64,000 bases of DNA from Mucilaginibacter limnophilus (lineage in GTDB: Bacteria > Bacteroidota > Bacteroidia > Sphingobacteriales > Sphingobacteriaceae): assembly GCF_004005815.1 (NCBI RefSeq), contig NZ_SACK01000005.1, positions 124,001 to 188,000 of the forward strand, in the 5' to 3' direction. The notes under the pieces were generated by a model that saw only the letters and a program-made list of their open reading frames with translations, ran no database searches and was not told the origin of the DNA. This document shows positions 51,871 through 60,622 of this stretch, piece by piece (the first letter of the stretch is position 1; every line of letters starts with the position of its first letter). A program made the translations under genes and the position numbers.

Positions 51871-54336
51871 ATGAAACGGCCTTTTTTAACTACCCTTTTT
51901 CTATTTCAAATACTAACTCTATTTGCGCAAACGGCGCCTCCGGCCGATGCCGTAACCATACAACAAAACCTTGACGGATTGAATGTTTTGGGCAGCGTTT
52001 TATATATAGCGGCCCACCCCGACGATGAGAATACCCGTTTGCTGGCCTGGCTGGCAAAAGGAATGCACTACCGCACGGGCTATTTGTCGTTAACCCGCGG
52101 TGACGGCGGGCAAAACCTAATAGGGAACGAACAAAGTGAGCAGTTAGGACTTATACGTACCCAAGAACTTTTAGCTGCCCGCCGGGTTGACGGCGCTGAA
52201 CAGTTTTTTACGCGCGCTAACGATTTCGGCTTTTCAAAAAGTCCTGAAGAAACCCTGAAAATATGGGATAAGGAAAAAATATTAGGCGATGTGGTTTGGG
52301 TGATACGCAAATTTAGGCCCGATGTAATGATATGTCGCTTTCCAACAACAGGCGAAGGCGGGCACGGGCACCACACCTCATCAGCCATACTGGCGCAGGA
52401 GGCATTTACCGCCGCTGCCGACCCAAAGCGCTTCCCTGAACATTTAAAATATGTGCAGGTATGGCAGGCCAAACGCCTGCTGTGGAACACGTTTAACTTT
52501 GGCGGCACCAACACTACGTCATCTGATCAGTTCAGGCTTGATGTAGGCGGTTACAATACATTACTTGGCAAAAGTTATGGTGAAATAGCCGCCGAAAGCC
52601 GCTCGAACCATAAATCGCAAGGGTTTGGCGCGGCAAAACAACGCGGCGAATGGTTTGAATTTTTTAAAACAATCAAAGGTGACGTTCCGCAAAATAGCTT
52701 GCTTGACGGGGTGAAAACCACCTGGGCACGTGTAACAGGCAGCGCAGGTATCAGCAATGATATCCTATTTTTACAAAAAGCATTTGACGCGCAGCATCCC
52801 GAAAAATCGGTATCGGCACTGGTTACCCTTCTTGACAAAATAGAAAAAGTGGATGACACCTACTGGCGTGAGCAAAAAACCAAACAGGTAAAAGATTTGA
52901 TTGCCGCCTGCGCGGGGTTATGGTTTGAAAGTTATGCTGAACAGCCGAGTTATGTGGTGGGTGATAGTATGAATGTAAGTTCGCAAATTATAAAAAGGAA
53001 TGATTTTAAGGTCCAATCTGCCGAAATTAGTCCTGGTGAGTACATTGCCAGTGCTCATGGGCATGTTTTTACTAGAAACGTATTGGCAACTTCAACACAA
53101 AATACCTCAAGCCTTAATTATAACATAACCCAACCATACTGGCTGGCATCTCCGCGTGGCATTGGAATGTACACCTTAGCTAATGATACATTAGCCGGAA
53201 ACTCTGAAAACCCCGACTATACAAAAACGAGTTTTACTTTTAAGATAAATAATAAAAAAATCAGCTATCAGCGCCCCATCGTATACAAATTTACCGACCC
53301 TGTACGCGGCGAAGTTTATCAGCCTGTTGAAATAACACCTCCTGTTACCGCGAATATTGAAAATCCTGTTTACTTGTTTAAAAGCGGGCAGCCGCAAACC
53401 GTACATGTTAAGCTGAAAGCCTTTACCAATAAAGCGGGCAGCATTAGCATAAAACCTGTTTCAGGTTGGAAGGTAATTCCTGAAAAAATTGATTTTAGCG
53501 GAAAGAATAAAGGCGACGAATGGACTGTGGCGTTCACCATCACCCCGGCAAACAGTAACCCAACCGTAGCTACGCTTGAGGCACAAGTAGATGTTGACGG
53601 GCAAAAATGGAGCCTTGGCTATAAGCAAATACGTTATGAGCATATTCCGAATATTACGCTGTTCCCGCCCGCACAGGCCAAAATGGTGAACCTTGATTTA
53701 AAAACCAACGGCAAAAATATCGGATACATAAACGGCGCAGGCGATAAGGTTGCTGAATCATTACGTCAGGTAGGTTATACAGTGAATATTTTGGATGAAG
53801 ACGCGGTTACAAACAGCGATCTTTCGGTTTACGATGCTATTGTGGTAGGTGTTCGTGCTTACAATGTAAACGAGCGCATGGCCATTATGCAGCCAAGACT
53901 GCTTGAATATGTTAAAAACGGTGGCAACCTGGTAGTGCAATACAACACCGCCGGGCACATACTAATTGATAATATCGGCCCCTACCCTTTCAGCGTGGTT
54001 AATCAACGTGTAACCGAAGAAGATGCCAAGGTAACCTTTGCTGATCCGGCTAATCCTGTTTTAAATTATCCTAACAAAATTACCCAGGCTGATTTTGAAG
54101 GCTGGATACAGGAACGCGGACTATACTTTGCATCGGGTATTGATGCAACTTATAACACGCCCTTATTGATGAATGATACTGGAATGTCTCCCGATAAAGG
54201 TTCGCTTTTAGTTACTGATTACGGCAAAGGGCGCTTTGTTTATACTTCTCTGGCATTTTTCAGGGAGCTGCCTGCCGGTGTACCCGGGGCTTACAGGTTG
54301 TTTATAAATCTTTTAAGCAAACCGGTAAAAAATTAA
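51871..54336 (+). CDS. Exported PIG-L-family deacetylase-like protein
   Basis: 821 residues from the ATG at 51871; the signal peptide (MKRPFLTTLFLFQILTLFAQ) rules out the longer frame from 51811. PIG-L zinc motif AAHPDDE at 47-53 and the second ligand set GGHGHHTSS. Family enzymes deacetylate N-acetylglucosamine-type sugars. The C-terminal 550 residues include NEW3-like beta domains (FTNKAGSISIKPVSGWKV) and a terminal Rossmann/ThuA-like region (VVGVRAYNVNERM, YVKNGGNLVVQYNT). Periplasmic or surface. Divergent from the efflux operon. Confidence 0.88.
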   Translation: MKRPFLTTLFLFQILTLFAQTAPPADAVTIQQNLDGLNVLGSVLYIAAHPDDENTRLLAWLAKGMHYRTGYLSLTRGDGGQNLIGNEQSEQLGLIRTQELLAARRVDGAEQFFTRANDFGFSKSPEETLKIWDKEKILGDVVWVIRKFRPDVMICRFPTTGEGGHGHHTSSAILAQEAFTAAADPKRFPEHLKYVQVWQAKRLLWNTFNFGGTNTTSSDQFRLDVGGYNTLLGKSYGEIAAESRSNHKSQGFGAAKQRGEWFEFFKTIKGDVPQNSLLDGVKTTWARVTGSAGISNDILFLQKAFDAQHPEKSVSALVTLLDKIEKVDDTYWREQKTKQVKDLIAACAGLWFESYAEQPSYVVGDSMNVSSQIIKRNDFKVQSAEISPGEYIASAHGHVFTRNVLATSTQNTSSLNYNITQPYWLASPRGIGMYTLANDTLAGNSENPDYTKTSFTFKINNKKISYQRPIVYKFTDPVRGEVYQPVEITPPVTANIENPVYLFKSGQPQTVHVKLKAFTNKAGSISIKPVSGWKVIPEKIDFSGKNKGDEWTVAFTITPANSNPTVATLEAQVDVDGQKWSLGYKQIRYEHIPNITLFPPAQAKMVNLDLKTNGKNIGYINGAGDKVAESLRQVGYTVNILDEDAVTNSDLSVYDAIVVGVRAYNVNERMAIMQPRLLEYVKNGGNLVVQYNTAGHILIDNIGPYPFSVVNQRVTEEDAKVTFADPANPVLNYPNKITQADFEGWIQERGLYFASGIDATYNTPLLMNDTGMSPDKGSLLVTDYGKGRFVYTSLAFFRELPAGVPGAYRLFINLLSKPVKN

Positions 54337-54450
54337 CTATATCACAACATTATACATATAAAGCACGATGCGTTATTTAATATAGTGGCGAATAGCCATT
54401 CCACTTAATTTAGGTAATAAGCAATTATAATCAACCCTAAATTATATAAA

Positions 54451-54702
54451 ATGGAATTGATAAAAGAAATCAGTGAAATTCTGAAAGATGCACACAGCAG
54501 ACCGGCATCAGAAACAAACAAACTTATTGATAAAAAATTAGCAGAACCCGGCACAAAAGGCGTACGTGAAGAATGGACTGAAGCCAGGGTTAACTCAAGT
54601 TGTGATAATTACGGCAATATTGAAGAACGCACTTGTTATAAAGTAAATCATGGTGACGGCACTTCATCGCCGCCATGGTGCGATGACTGGCACTGCAAGT
54701 AA
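54451..54702 (+). CDS. Small hypothetical protein with a Cys-rich C-terminus
   Basis: 83 residues: a charged helical N-half (MELIKEISEILKDAHSRPAS) and a C-half with four cysteines ending SSPPWCDDWHCK. No signal peptide or membrane helix. The layout recalls leader-plus-core peptides, but no modifying enzyme or peptidase is adjacent. Could also bind metal. ATG start with ordinary codon use. Confidence 0.55.
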   Translation: MELIKEISEILKDAHSRPASETNKLIDKKLAEPGTKGVREEWTEARVNSSCDNYGNIEERTCYKVNHGDGTSSPPWCDDWHCK

Positions 54703-54734
54703 CACATTCTTTTCATTAAATGATAATTTAGCTG

Positions 54735-54764
54735 TTGTCAGCAAAATATTAAACCTTATTTTTG
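54735..54764 (+). promoter_or_regulatory. Canonical Bacteroidota promoter of the symporter unit
   Basis: TTG (54735-54737), 19 bp, TATTTTTG (54757-54764), 20 bp before the ATG at 54785. Confidence 0.7.
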
Positions 54765-54784
54765 CAGGCAACAAAAGCATTATT

Positions 54785-54991
54785 ATGTCACATCATCACC
54801 ATTCGCATAAAAAAGAGGAAGAAGCCCGCAAATACGATTACGTTTATTACCTGGTAGCACTGGTTTGCGGCATGTTTGTAGGCGCCATTGTCGACCGTGG
54901 TTTAATTTACATACCTGTTGGTGGTGTTTTAGGCTTACTTACCGCAGCATTTTTTGTGAATGTGCTGGTTAAAGGCCGTGAAAACGTCTAA
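54785..54991 (+). CDS. Small His-rich membrane protein upstream of the symporter
   Basis: 68 residues from the ATG at 54785: MSHHHHSHKKEEEARKYDYV then two hydrophobic stretches (YYLVALVCGMFVGAIVD; GGVLGLLTAAFFVNVLV). The histidine-rich head might bind metal (inference). Preceded by a canonical promoter and overlapping the next small gene by 14 bp. Confidence 0.65.
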   Translation: MSHHHHSHKKEEEARKYDYVYYLVALVCGMFVGAIVDRGLIYIPVGGVLGLLTAAFFVNVLVKGRENV

Positions 54992-55109
54992 TCCAAAAAA
55001 CGAATTACCTTCTTTTATACATAACTGGAACCGGTTGTACATCCTTGTGGGTGTTTGGCTGGTTTTTCTTATTTCTGTATTTTGGCTCGTCACTAAATAT
55101 TTTGAATGA
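54978..55109 (+). CDS. 43-residue single-helix membrane peptide coupled to the symporter
   Basis: GTG start at 54978: MKTSNPKNELPSFIHNWNRL, then a membrane helix (YILVGVWLVFLISVFWLV) and TKYFE. Overlaps the preceding gene by 14 bp and the symporter by 4 bp (ATGA). Small one- or two-helix partners (DUF3311/DUF4212 type) commonly precede sodium:solute symporters, so it is probably a symporter subunit. Confidence 0.72.
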   Translation: MKTSNPKNELPSFIHNWNRLYILVGVWLVFLISVFWLVTKYFE

Positions 55110-56803
55110 GCCTTACAGACTGGATAGTACTTGTTGTAACCGTACTTGCCATTGTTATTTACGGCATATGGAAAAGCGGCAGCAATAAAAATATCGACCA
55201 GTTTCTGGTAGGCAACCGCTCGTTACCCTGGTATCATGTAGGTCTTTCGGTTATGGCCACGCAGGCCAGCGCCATTACTTTTCTTTCAGCTCCCGGGCAG
55301 GCCTACAGCGATGGGATGCGCTTTGTACAATTTTATTTCGGGCTGCCGCTGGCCATGATTGTGTTGTGCATTACCTTTGTACCCATTTTTCACCGTCTTA
55401 AAGTTTATACCGCTTACGAGTTTCTGGAACAGCGTTTCGACTTAAAAACCCGTGCACTTACAGCTTTTCTTTTTTTGATACAGCGCGGACTTTCAACCGG
55501 GATTACTATTTATGCTCCTTCCATTATCCTGTCAACTATATTGAATGTAAACACTACTTACACTACTCTTTTTATTGGTACGCTGGTGATTATTTATACG
55601 GTTTACGGTGGTACAAAAGCGGTATCGTACACGCAGCTGCTGCAAATGAGTATCATCTTTTTAGGAATGTTTTTTGCCGGGGTGATGGTGGTAAAACTCC
55701 TACCCGACAATACCGGTTTTATCAATGCGCTGAAAATTGGCGGTAAGCTTGGCCGTATGAATGTTATCGACTGGAAGTTCGACCCTGATAACAGTTACAA
55801 TGTTTGGAGCGGTATCATCGGTGGTTTCTTTTTGCAGTTGAGTTATTTTGGTACCGATCAAAGCCAGGTCGGTCGTTATTTAACTGGCAGTTCGGTAGCG
55901 CAAAGCCGCATGGGCCTTATTATGAACGGACTGATTAAGATACCAATGCAGTTTTTGATATTGATGATTGGTGTGCTGGTATTTGCTTTCTATCAGTTTA
56001 ACAAACCGCCTGTTTTCTTTAATCAATATGAAGTAGCTCAGGTAAAAAAAGGAAAGTATGCAAATGAGTATCAGGCAGCAGAAAAACAATATTCTGTGGC
56101 CTTTGAGCAACGTAAAGCAAAAGCCGAAAGCTTATTAACAGCCTTAGACAATAAGGACGAACAACGCATATCTACTGCCCAGGCAGAACTTAAAGCCGCC
56201 GATAAACGAGTACACGATACACGCAACAATGCCATAGCGGTAATGAAAAAGACCAACCCAAAGGCTGACGGCAACGATACCAATTACGTGTTTCTAAGTT
56301 TTGTTACTCAAAACCTGCCAATCGGACTAATCGGGCTGCTTATAGCAATTGTGTTCCTGGCTTCAATGGGGTCAACAGCCAGTGCGCTTAACTCACTTGC
56401 CTCAACAAGTGTAATTGATATTTATAAACGAGTTATTAATCCTGATGCATCTGATAAAGGGTATCTGAACGCCTCACGCTGGGCAACGGTTATATGGGGC
56501 ATGGCAAGTATTGGCATGGCCTTATATGCAAACAGACTGGGCAATTTACTTGAAGCGGTAAACCAGCTTGGCTCCTATATATACGGTACTATGCTGGGTA
56601 TTTTTGTGGTAGCATTTTACTTAAAGCGCATCAAAAGCAACGCAGTTTTTGCTGCCGCGATATTATCAGAAATTATCGTATGCGTATTAGGTTACTTTCA
56701 AGCTGTAGCTTACTTGTGGCTGAATGCAGTTGGATGCATTAGTGTTGTAGTGATTGCATTAGTTCTCAACAATATTTTCAGGCAACAAACCGCCTCTGCT
56801 TAA
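55106..56803 (+). CDS. Sodium:solute symporter (SSS family)
   Basis: 565 residues, about 13 membrane helices. Family text YGIWKSGSNKNIDQFLVGNR, VMATQASAITFLSAPGQ, YTVYGGTKAVSYTQLLQ, FLASMGSTASALNSLASTS. Residues about 300-395 form a long charged, coiled-coil-like insert between helices (YQAAEKQYSVAFEQRKAKAE). Substrate unknown. Translationally coupled to the 43-residue peptide. Confidence 0.92.
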   Translation: MSLTDWIVLVVTVLAIVIYGIWKSGSNKNIDQFLVGNRSLPWYHVGLSVMATQASAITFLSAPGQAYSDGMRFVQFYFGLPLAMIVLCITFVPIFHRLKVYTAYEFLEQRFDLKTRALTAFLFLIQRGLSTGITIYAPSIILSTILNVNTTYTTLFIGTLVIIYTVYGGTKAVSYTQLLQMSIIFLGMFFAGVMVVKLLPDNTGFINALKIGGKLGRMNVIDWKFDPDNSYNVWSGIIGGFFLQLSYFGTDQSQVGRYLTGSSVAQSRMGLIMNGLIKIPMQFLILMIGVLVFAFYQFNKPPVFFNQYEVAQVKKGKYANEYQAAEKQYSVAFEQRKAKAESLLTALDNKDEQRISTAQAELKAADKRVHDTRNNAIAVMKKTNPKADGNDTNYVFLSFVTQNLPIGLIGLLIAIVFLASMGSTASALNSLASTSVIDIYKRVINPDASDKGYLNASRWATVIWGMASIGMALYANRLGNLLEAVNQLGSYIYGTMLGIFVVAFYLKRIKSNAVFAAAILSEIIVCVLGYFQAVAYLWLNAVGCISVVVIALVLNNIFRQQTASA

Positions 56804-56893
56804 CATTTACAATTCTTAAAAAATGTTAAAGATCCAATATAAACACACTAAATGCCTTTAAGATAGCACATTTGGCAAACCAATCAGTTAAAG

Positions 56894-58045
56894 ATGCTCA
56901 AAACCAACTCATTACTTTTTATTTTCTGCTTTACTGTATTTTATAATCTGCAAGCCCAACCCCTTCAGATACTGAAGCAATCATTACAAAAAATGAACGC
57001 GTTAAAAAGCGTTCGATACCAAAACAGGTATATCAGCAAAAACCCGTTTAGTACGGGCGATACAGCACGGGGCGTAAGGCAAACTGCTTTATTGTTTGAT
57101 AACCAAGGGACAATTACGGCTATGAATAGCTACAGCAATACCTTTGAAGGTACTCCCAAGTTTAGAGAAGTCTATAACGGCGACTCCCTATACACCATTT
57201 AACTTGCCGATAGTTTATATTCGGCAGACTTGATTAAGCCTGACAAAGTTTGGTGCGAATGGAAAAGTGCCAAAGAGGTGTTAAATACTTTGATTAATAG
57301 CAAAAAGCCTATTGTTCAGCAAGAAGACAGCATAGTAAATGATGCTATCTGTTATAACTTTTTGGTAAAAATTTCTGATACGATTATTATCAACAGCCAT
57401 AATTACACTCATTACCAATTGCTTATTGACAAGCACACACTACTCCCACTTAAAATAAAGCAAACAGCGGAAGGCGATGCTGAGAAAGGTGGTTACAATT
57501 TAGGTCGGGTGCAAATGTACCAGGAAAATATTTTTTCTAATTACGTTATAAATAAAAGCATTAGCCAGGAAGAAGTTAGATTTAAAAAGCAAGGGTTTGC
57601 TTTACAAATCACAGCAATGCTTTCTAATGGCGAGCAAATCCCGGAACTAAAGGTTATTAGCTTAGACGGCAAAAATGTCATGGCACAGGAGTTTAAAAAC
57701 AAAGTTATGTTGATTGAACTTGGCGCCACAGCCTGTCCCGCCAATACCTTGGCAAACCCTATGTTAAATCGGCTGCAAAATAAGTATGCAAAGAACGGAG
57801 TGTTAATATTTGGTATTTATTGTGATGATACCGCACAACAAATTACAAAATACCGTCAAAGCAATAACCTGGCCTTCCCAATTTATATAGCAGAAAAAAG
57901 ACAGAAAAGGGCATTAAAAACCGTTGGCACTCCCGGTTTTTATTTAGTTGATAGTACAGGAAAGATACTATTAAGCTCAAACGGGTATAACGACAACTTA
58001 GAGGCTGATATTAGCCAGCAAATAGATAAGCAATTGGCACAATGA
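56894..58045 (+). pseudogene. TlpA/thioredoxin-fold protein broken by an in-frame TAA
   Basis: One frame of 383 codons carries a TAA at 57200-57202. Before it: signal peptide (LLFIFCFTVFYNLQAQ) and ILKQSLQKMNALKSVRYQNR. After it: LADSLYSADLIKPDKVWCEW on to a thioredoxin-like C-terminus (VMLIELGATACPANTLANP, VGTPGFYLVDSTGKILLSS). No ATG allows a sensible restart. The active site has one Cys (ACPANT) instead of CxxC. A point mutation in a Tyr-type codon is likely; sequencing error is possible. Confidence 0.72.
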
Positions 58046-58073
58046 TAACTTGCCTGTAGATCACAGCAACAAA

Positions 58074-58104
58074 AAAGCCGCTTAGTTAAAGCGGCTTTCT
58101 TTTT
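58074..58104. terminator. Shared bidirectional terminator
   Basis: AAAGCCGCTT-AGTTA-AAGCGGCTTT, with TCTTTTT on the plus side and TTTTTTG on the minus side; lies between the broken thioredoxin gene and BI-1. Confidence 0.85.
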
Positions 58105-58117
58105 AATACCAATAATC

Positions 58118-58855
58118 TTAATTTCTGCGGCCACCAAACACGCGCAGCAGCATCAAAAACAGATTGATAAAATCAAGATATAGTGTTAACGCACCCATAA
58201 TGGCCATCTTTTTAGTTGATGCTTCTCCATACTCAAGGCCTGCACCGATGCGTTTTAGCTTTTGAACATCATACGCCGTAAGGCCTACAAACACGGCTAC
58301 GCCAACGTAACTAATGATTTGACTAAGGCCGCTACTCTTCATAAAAAAGTTAACTATTGAGGCTACTATGATGCCTACAAGCAACATAGTTAATATCGCG
58401 CCAAACTTTGTTAAATCCTGATGCGTTGTGTAACCGGCTATTGCCATCACTCCAAAAACCACTGATGTAGTGATAAATACTCCGGTAATAAGTTCAGGTG
58501 GATAAGCTCTGAAAATAAAACTTAAGCTGATACCCATAAATGATGCGTATGCTACAAAAAGTATCATAAGTACCGGGTACGACAGCCTGTTTACACCAAA
58601 TGACATTACAAGAATGAATGCTAAAGGAGAAAACATTACGATAGTTCCTAAACCAGTACGACTATTTGTTTGGACATCAATCAAATAGCTAAATAAAACA
58701 TCGTTATGCCCAAACCACCATGCCAGCCCCGCTGATATACCAAGCGCGACAAACATCCACATAAATACATTGGCAATAAACCTGCGAGACGCATCGGCGT
58801 CTTCTATTTGTATTACGTTCGGGTCGTAAACGTAATCGTGTGTGTTATTTTCCAT
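58118..58855 (-). CDS. Bax inhibitor-1/YccA family membrane protein
   Basis: 245 residues, seven membrane helices. Family text FIANVFMWMFVALGISAGLA, FSPLAFILVMSFGVNRLS, and GALTLYLDFINLFLMLLRVFG. Relatives include YccA, which affects FtsH, and calcium-leak channels of the BsYetJ type. Function here unproven. Confidence 0.93.
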   Translation of the reverse strand: MENNTHDYVYDPNVIQIEDADASRRFIANVFMWMFVALGISAGLAWWFGHNDVLFSYLIDVQTNSRTGLGTIVMFSPLAFILVMSFGVNRLSYPVLMILFVAYASFMGISLSFIFRAYPPELITGVFITTSVVFGVMAIAGYTTHQDLTKFGAILTMLLVGIIVASIVNFFMKSSGLSQIISYVGVAVFVGLTAYDVQKLKRIGAGLEYGEASTKKMAIMGALTLYLDFINLFLMLLRVFGGRRN

Positions 58856-58914
58856 TTTTTAATTCGATAAATCTATACAAGGATAAGTATTGTCAGGCTA
58901 CAAAACAAGCGATT

Positions 58915-59000
58915 ATAAGTCATCCCGAACTGGCTTCGGAATCCTCAGGACAAACTTGCTTTGCATGTGAGATGCTAAAATAGGTTCAGCATGGCAAAGC
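58915..59000. repeat. Intergenic palindromic repeats, copy 2
   Basis: Contains TCATCCCGAACTGGCTTCGG and GAGATGCTAAAATAGG followed by TTCAGCATGGC. The second matches 38780-38812 with a few changes. Confidence 0.45.
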
Positions 59001-59001
59001 A

Positions 59002-59568
59002 TTAATTCAACCTGCGAGTCAGCTGCTCTTCAACCTTTTTAAATACTTGTACTGGTTTTAATCCCCGCCAGGTAAGTTCATCAAGTTCGCCGCCGAAATT
59101 GATATAATAATCAATGTTATTTCTGCGGAACTCCTCTATCACATGCTCTCTGAAGTTTATGCCTGCTATCCAGCCGTCCTCAACATCCTGAAACCACTCC
59201 TCATAATAACAATCGTCTGACGAGTGGAAGTTCAATACATTCTCCCCTATCAGCACAAATTTATTTACTCCCTCATCCATCATCAATTCAATCAGTTCGC
59301 GCTTAAGCAACATAATATCATTGTTAATGGCGTCATTCCATTCACCAATCAACTCAATGATGCTGTAATGCCTGTCGTAATCAACAAACAACACCTTCAG
59401 GTACAGCGTGTTCGAACCAAAGGTATCCCACTGCGGATGCAGCAAATAATTATATATCTGCTTATCAAATTCAAACTCACTATACTGGGTTGCATAAAAA
59501 GGCGAATGCTCGTCTTCTGATGCTATATAATCATCGCGCCAGCGGTAATATGGCTCTATTTCGTGCAT
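59002..59568 (-). CDS. Conserved hypothetical protein, 188 residues
   Basis: Not recognised. Soluble, acidic, rich in Tyr, Trp and Asp: IEPYYRWRDDYIASEDEHSP, LYLKVLFVDYDRHYS, YINFGGELDELTWRGLKPV. The YRWRDDYIASEDEHSPF start resembles a Bacteroidota-specific family without known function. ATG start and good codon use support it. Confidence 0.72.
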   Translation of the reverse strand: MHEIEPYYRWRDDYIASEDEHSPFYATQYSEFEFDKQIYNYLLHPQWDTFGSNTLYLKVLFVDYDRHYSIIELIGEWNDAINNDIMLLKRELIELMMDEGVNKFVLIGENVLNFHSSDDCYYEEWFQDVEDGWIAGINFREHVIEEFRRNNIDYYINFGGELDELTWRGLKPVQVFKKVEEQLTRRLN

Positions 59569-59575
59569 TCTCTTT

Positions 59576-59646
59576 TTAAACTCTAAAATCTAAATACTAA
59601 ACTCTAATCGTATTATAAATTCTAAATGCTAAAAACTAAATTCTAA
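59576..59646. repeat. Degenerate TCTAAA-type intergenic repeat, copy 2
   Basis: About eight loose units such as AAACTCTAAAATCTAAATAC and AAATTCTAAATGCTAAAAAC, resembling telomere-like tracts. Same type as 38666-38712. Confidence 0.5.
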
Positions 59647-59655
59647 CAGATAGAA

Positions 59656-59682
59656 ACTGCTACCGCAACTGCCACTGCTACT
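59656..59682. repeat. CTGCNAC-rich intergenic repeat, copy 2
   Basis: 27 bp aligned to 40521-40547 with 22 identities, directly after the TCTAAA tract. Confidence 0.45.
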
Positions 59683-59706
59683 AAAGCATTTTCTTATTTT
59701 CACAAA

Positions 59707-60519
59707 CTACTGTTTCATAAAAGCTGCTTCTACTGCCTTGCGCACGCTGCCGTATTGCTTTAATAAAACGGCCGCTTCATTTTCTGGCAAACCGGTTTCG
59801 GCCATTATCATGCGGGTGCCGCGGTCAACCAGTTTATTATTGGTTAACTGCATATCCACCATTTTATTACCCTTTACATGCCCCAATTGTATCATTACGG
59901 TAGTGGTAAGCATATTCAATACCAGCTTTTGCGCTGTACCTGCCTTCATTCGTGTTGAGCCGGTTACAAATTCAGGCCCGGTGATAACTTCAACGGGATA
60001 CTTGGCAACTGCGGCTACAGCGCTACCGCTATTACAAACTATACAGCCGGTAATAACACCGTTTTCATTAGCTTTTTCCAGCCCGCCAATAACATAAGGC
60101 GTTCTGCCCGAAGCCGCGATGCCTACCAAAACGTCTTTATCATTGATGTTCCAGGCTTGCAAATCTTTCCATGCCTGCTCACGGTCATCCTCGGCAAATT
60201 CAACAGCTTTGCGTATGGCGCCATCGCCACCGGCAATAATGCCAACTACCATATCAAACGGCACACCATAAGTAGGTGGGCATTCTGATGCGTCAACCAC
60301 GCCCAAACGGCCGCTGGTGCCTGCTCCTATGTAAAATAACCGACCGCCATTGCGCATTTTTTTGGCGGTTATAGTAGCCAGCGCCTCTATTTGCGGCAAA
60401 GCTTTTTCAACCGCGTCGGGCACTGTTTTGTCTTCGCGGTTAATATTCTGCAGCAGTTCTTTAACGCTCATCTGCTCCAGGTTGTTATAGTTTGAGCTTT
60501 GCTCGGTAGTAGCATCCAT
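59707..60519 (-). CDS. murQ: N-acetylmuramic acid 6-phosphate etherase
   Basis: 270 residues with the SIS fold: LFYIGAGTSGRLGVVDASEC, VGIAASGRTPYVIGGL, GPEFVTGSTRMKAGTAQKL. Cleaves the lactyl ether of MurNAc-6-P in peptidoglycan recycling. Slightly shorter than the E. coli protein, as usual in Bacteroidota. Stands alone, divergent from the S41 protease gene. Confidence 0.95.
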   Translation of the reverse strand: MDATTEQSSNYNNLEQMSVKELLQNINREDKTVPDAVEKALPQIEALATITAKKMRNGGRLFYIGAGTSGRLGVVDASECPPTYGVPFDMVVGIIAGGDGAIRKAVEFAEDDREQAWKDLQAWNINDKDVLVGIAASGRTPYVIGGLEKANENGVITGCIVCNSGSAVAAVAKYPVEVITGPEFVTGSTRMKAGTAQKLVLNMLTTTVMIQLGHVKGNKMVDMQLTNNKLVDRGTRMIMAETGLPENEAAVLLKQYGSVRKAVEAAFMKQ

Positions 60520-60602
60520 TTATTTGAAATTAGCTGAAACAAAAATCGGTAAAAAACATCAAATAGTATATACACATGATAATCGGGATATTGTCAATAG
60601 AT

Positions 60603-60610
60603 TATATTTG
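60603..60610 (+). promoter_or_regulatory. -7 promoter element of the S41 protease gene
   Basis: TATATTTG, perfect TAnnTTTG, 12 bp before the ATG; implies a very short leader. TTG at 60591 is too close to be the -33 box. Confidence 0.45.
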
Positions 60611-60622
60611 TGTGCAGCATTT

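Noticed and set aside
56800..56829. TTAACATTT/AAATGTTAA hairpin after the symporter as a terminator
   Set aside because: AT-only stem, no T-run; too weak to call.
59576..59646. CRISPR-like or telomere-like array
   Set aside because: Units are 7-9 bp, degenerate and without spacers; no cas genes are nearby.
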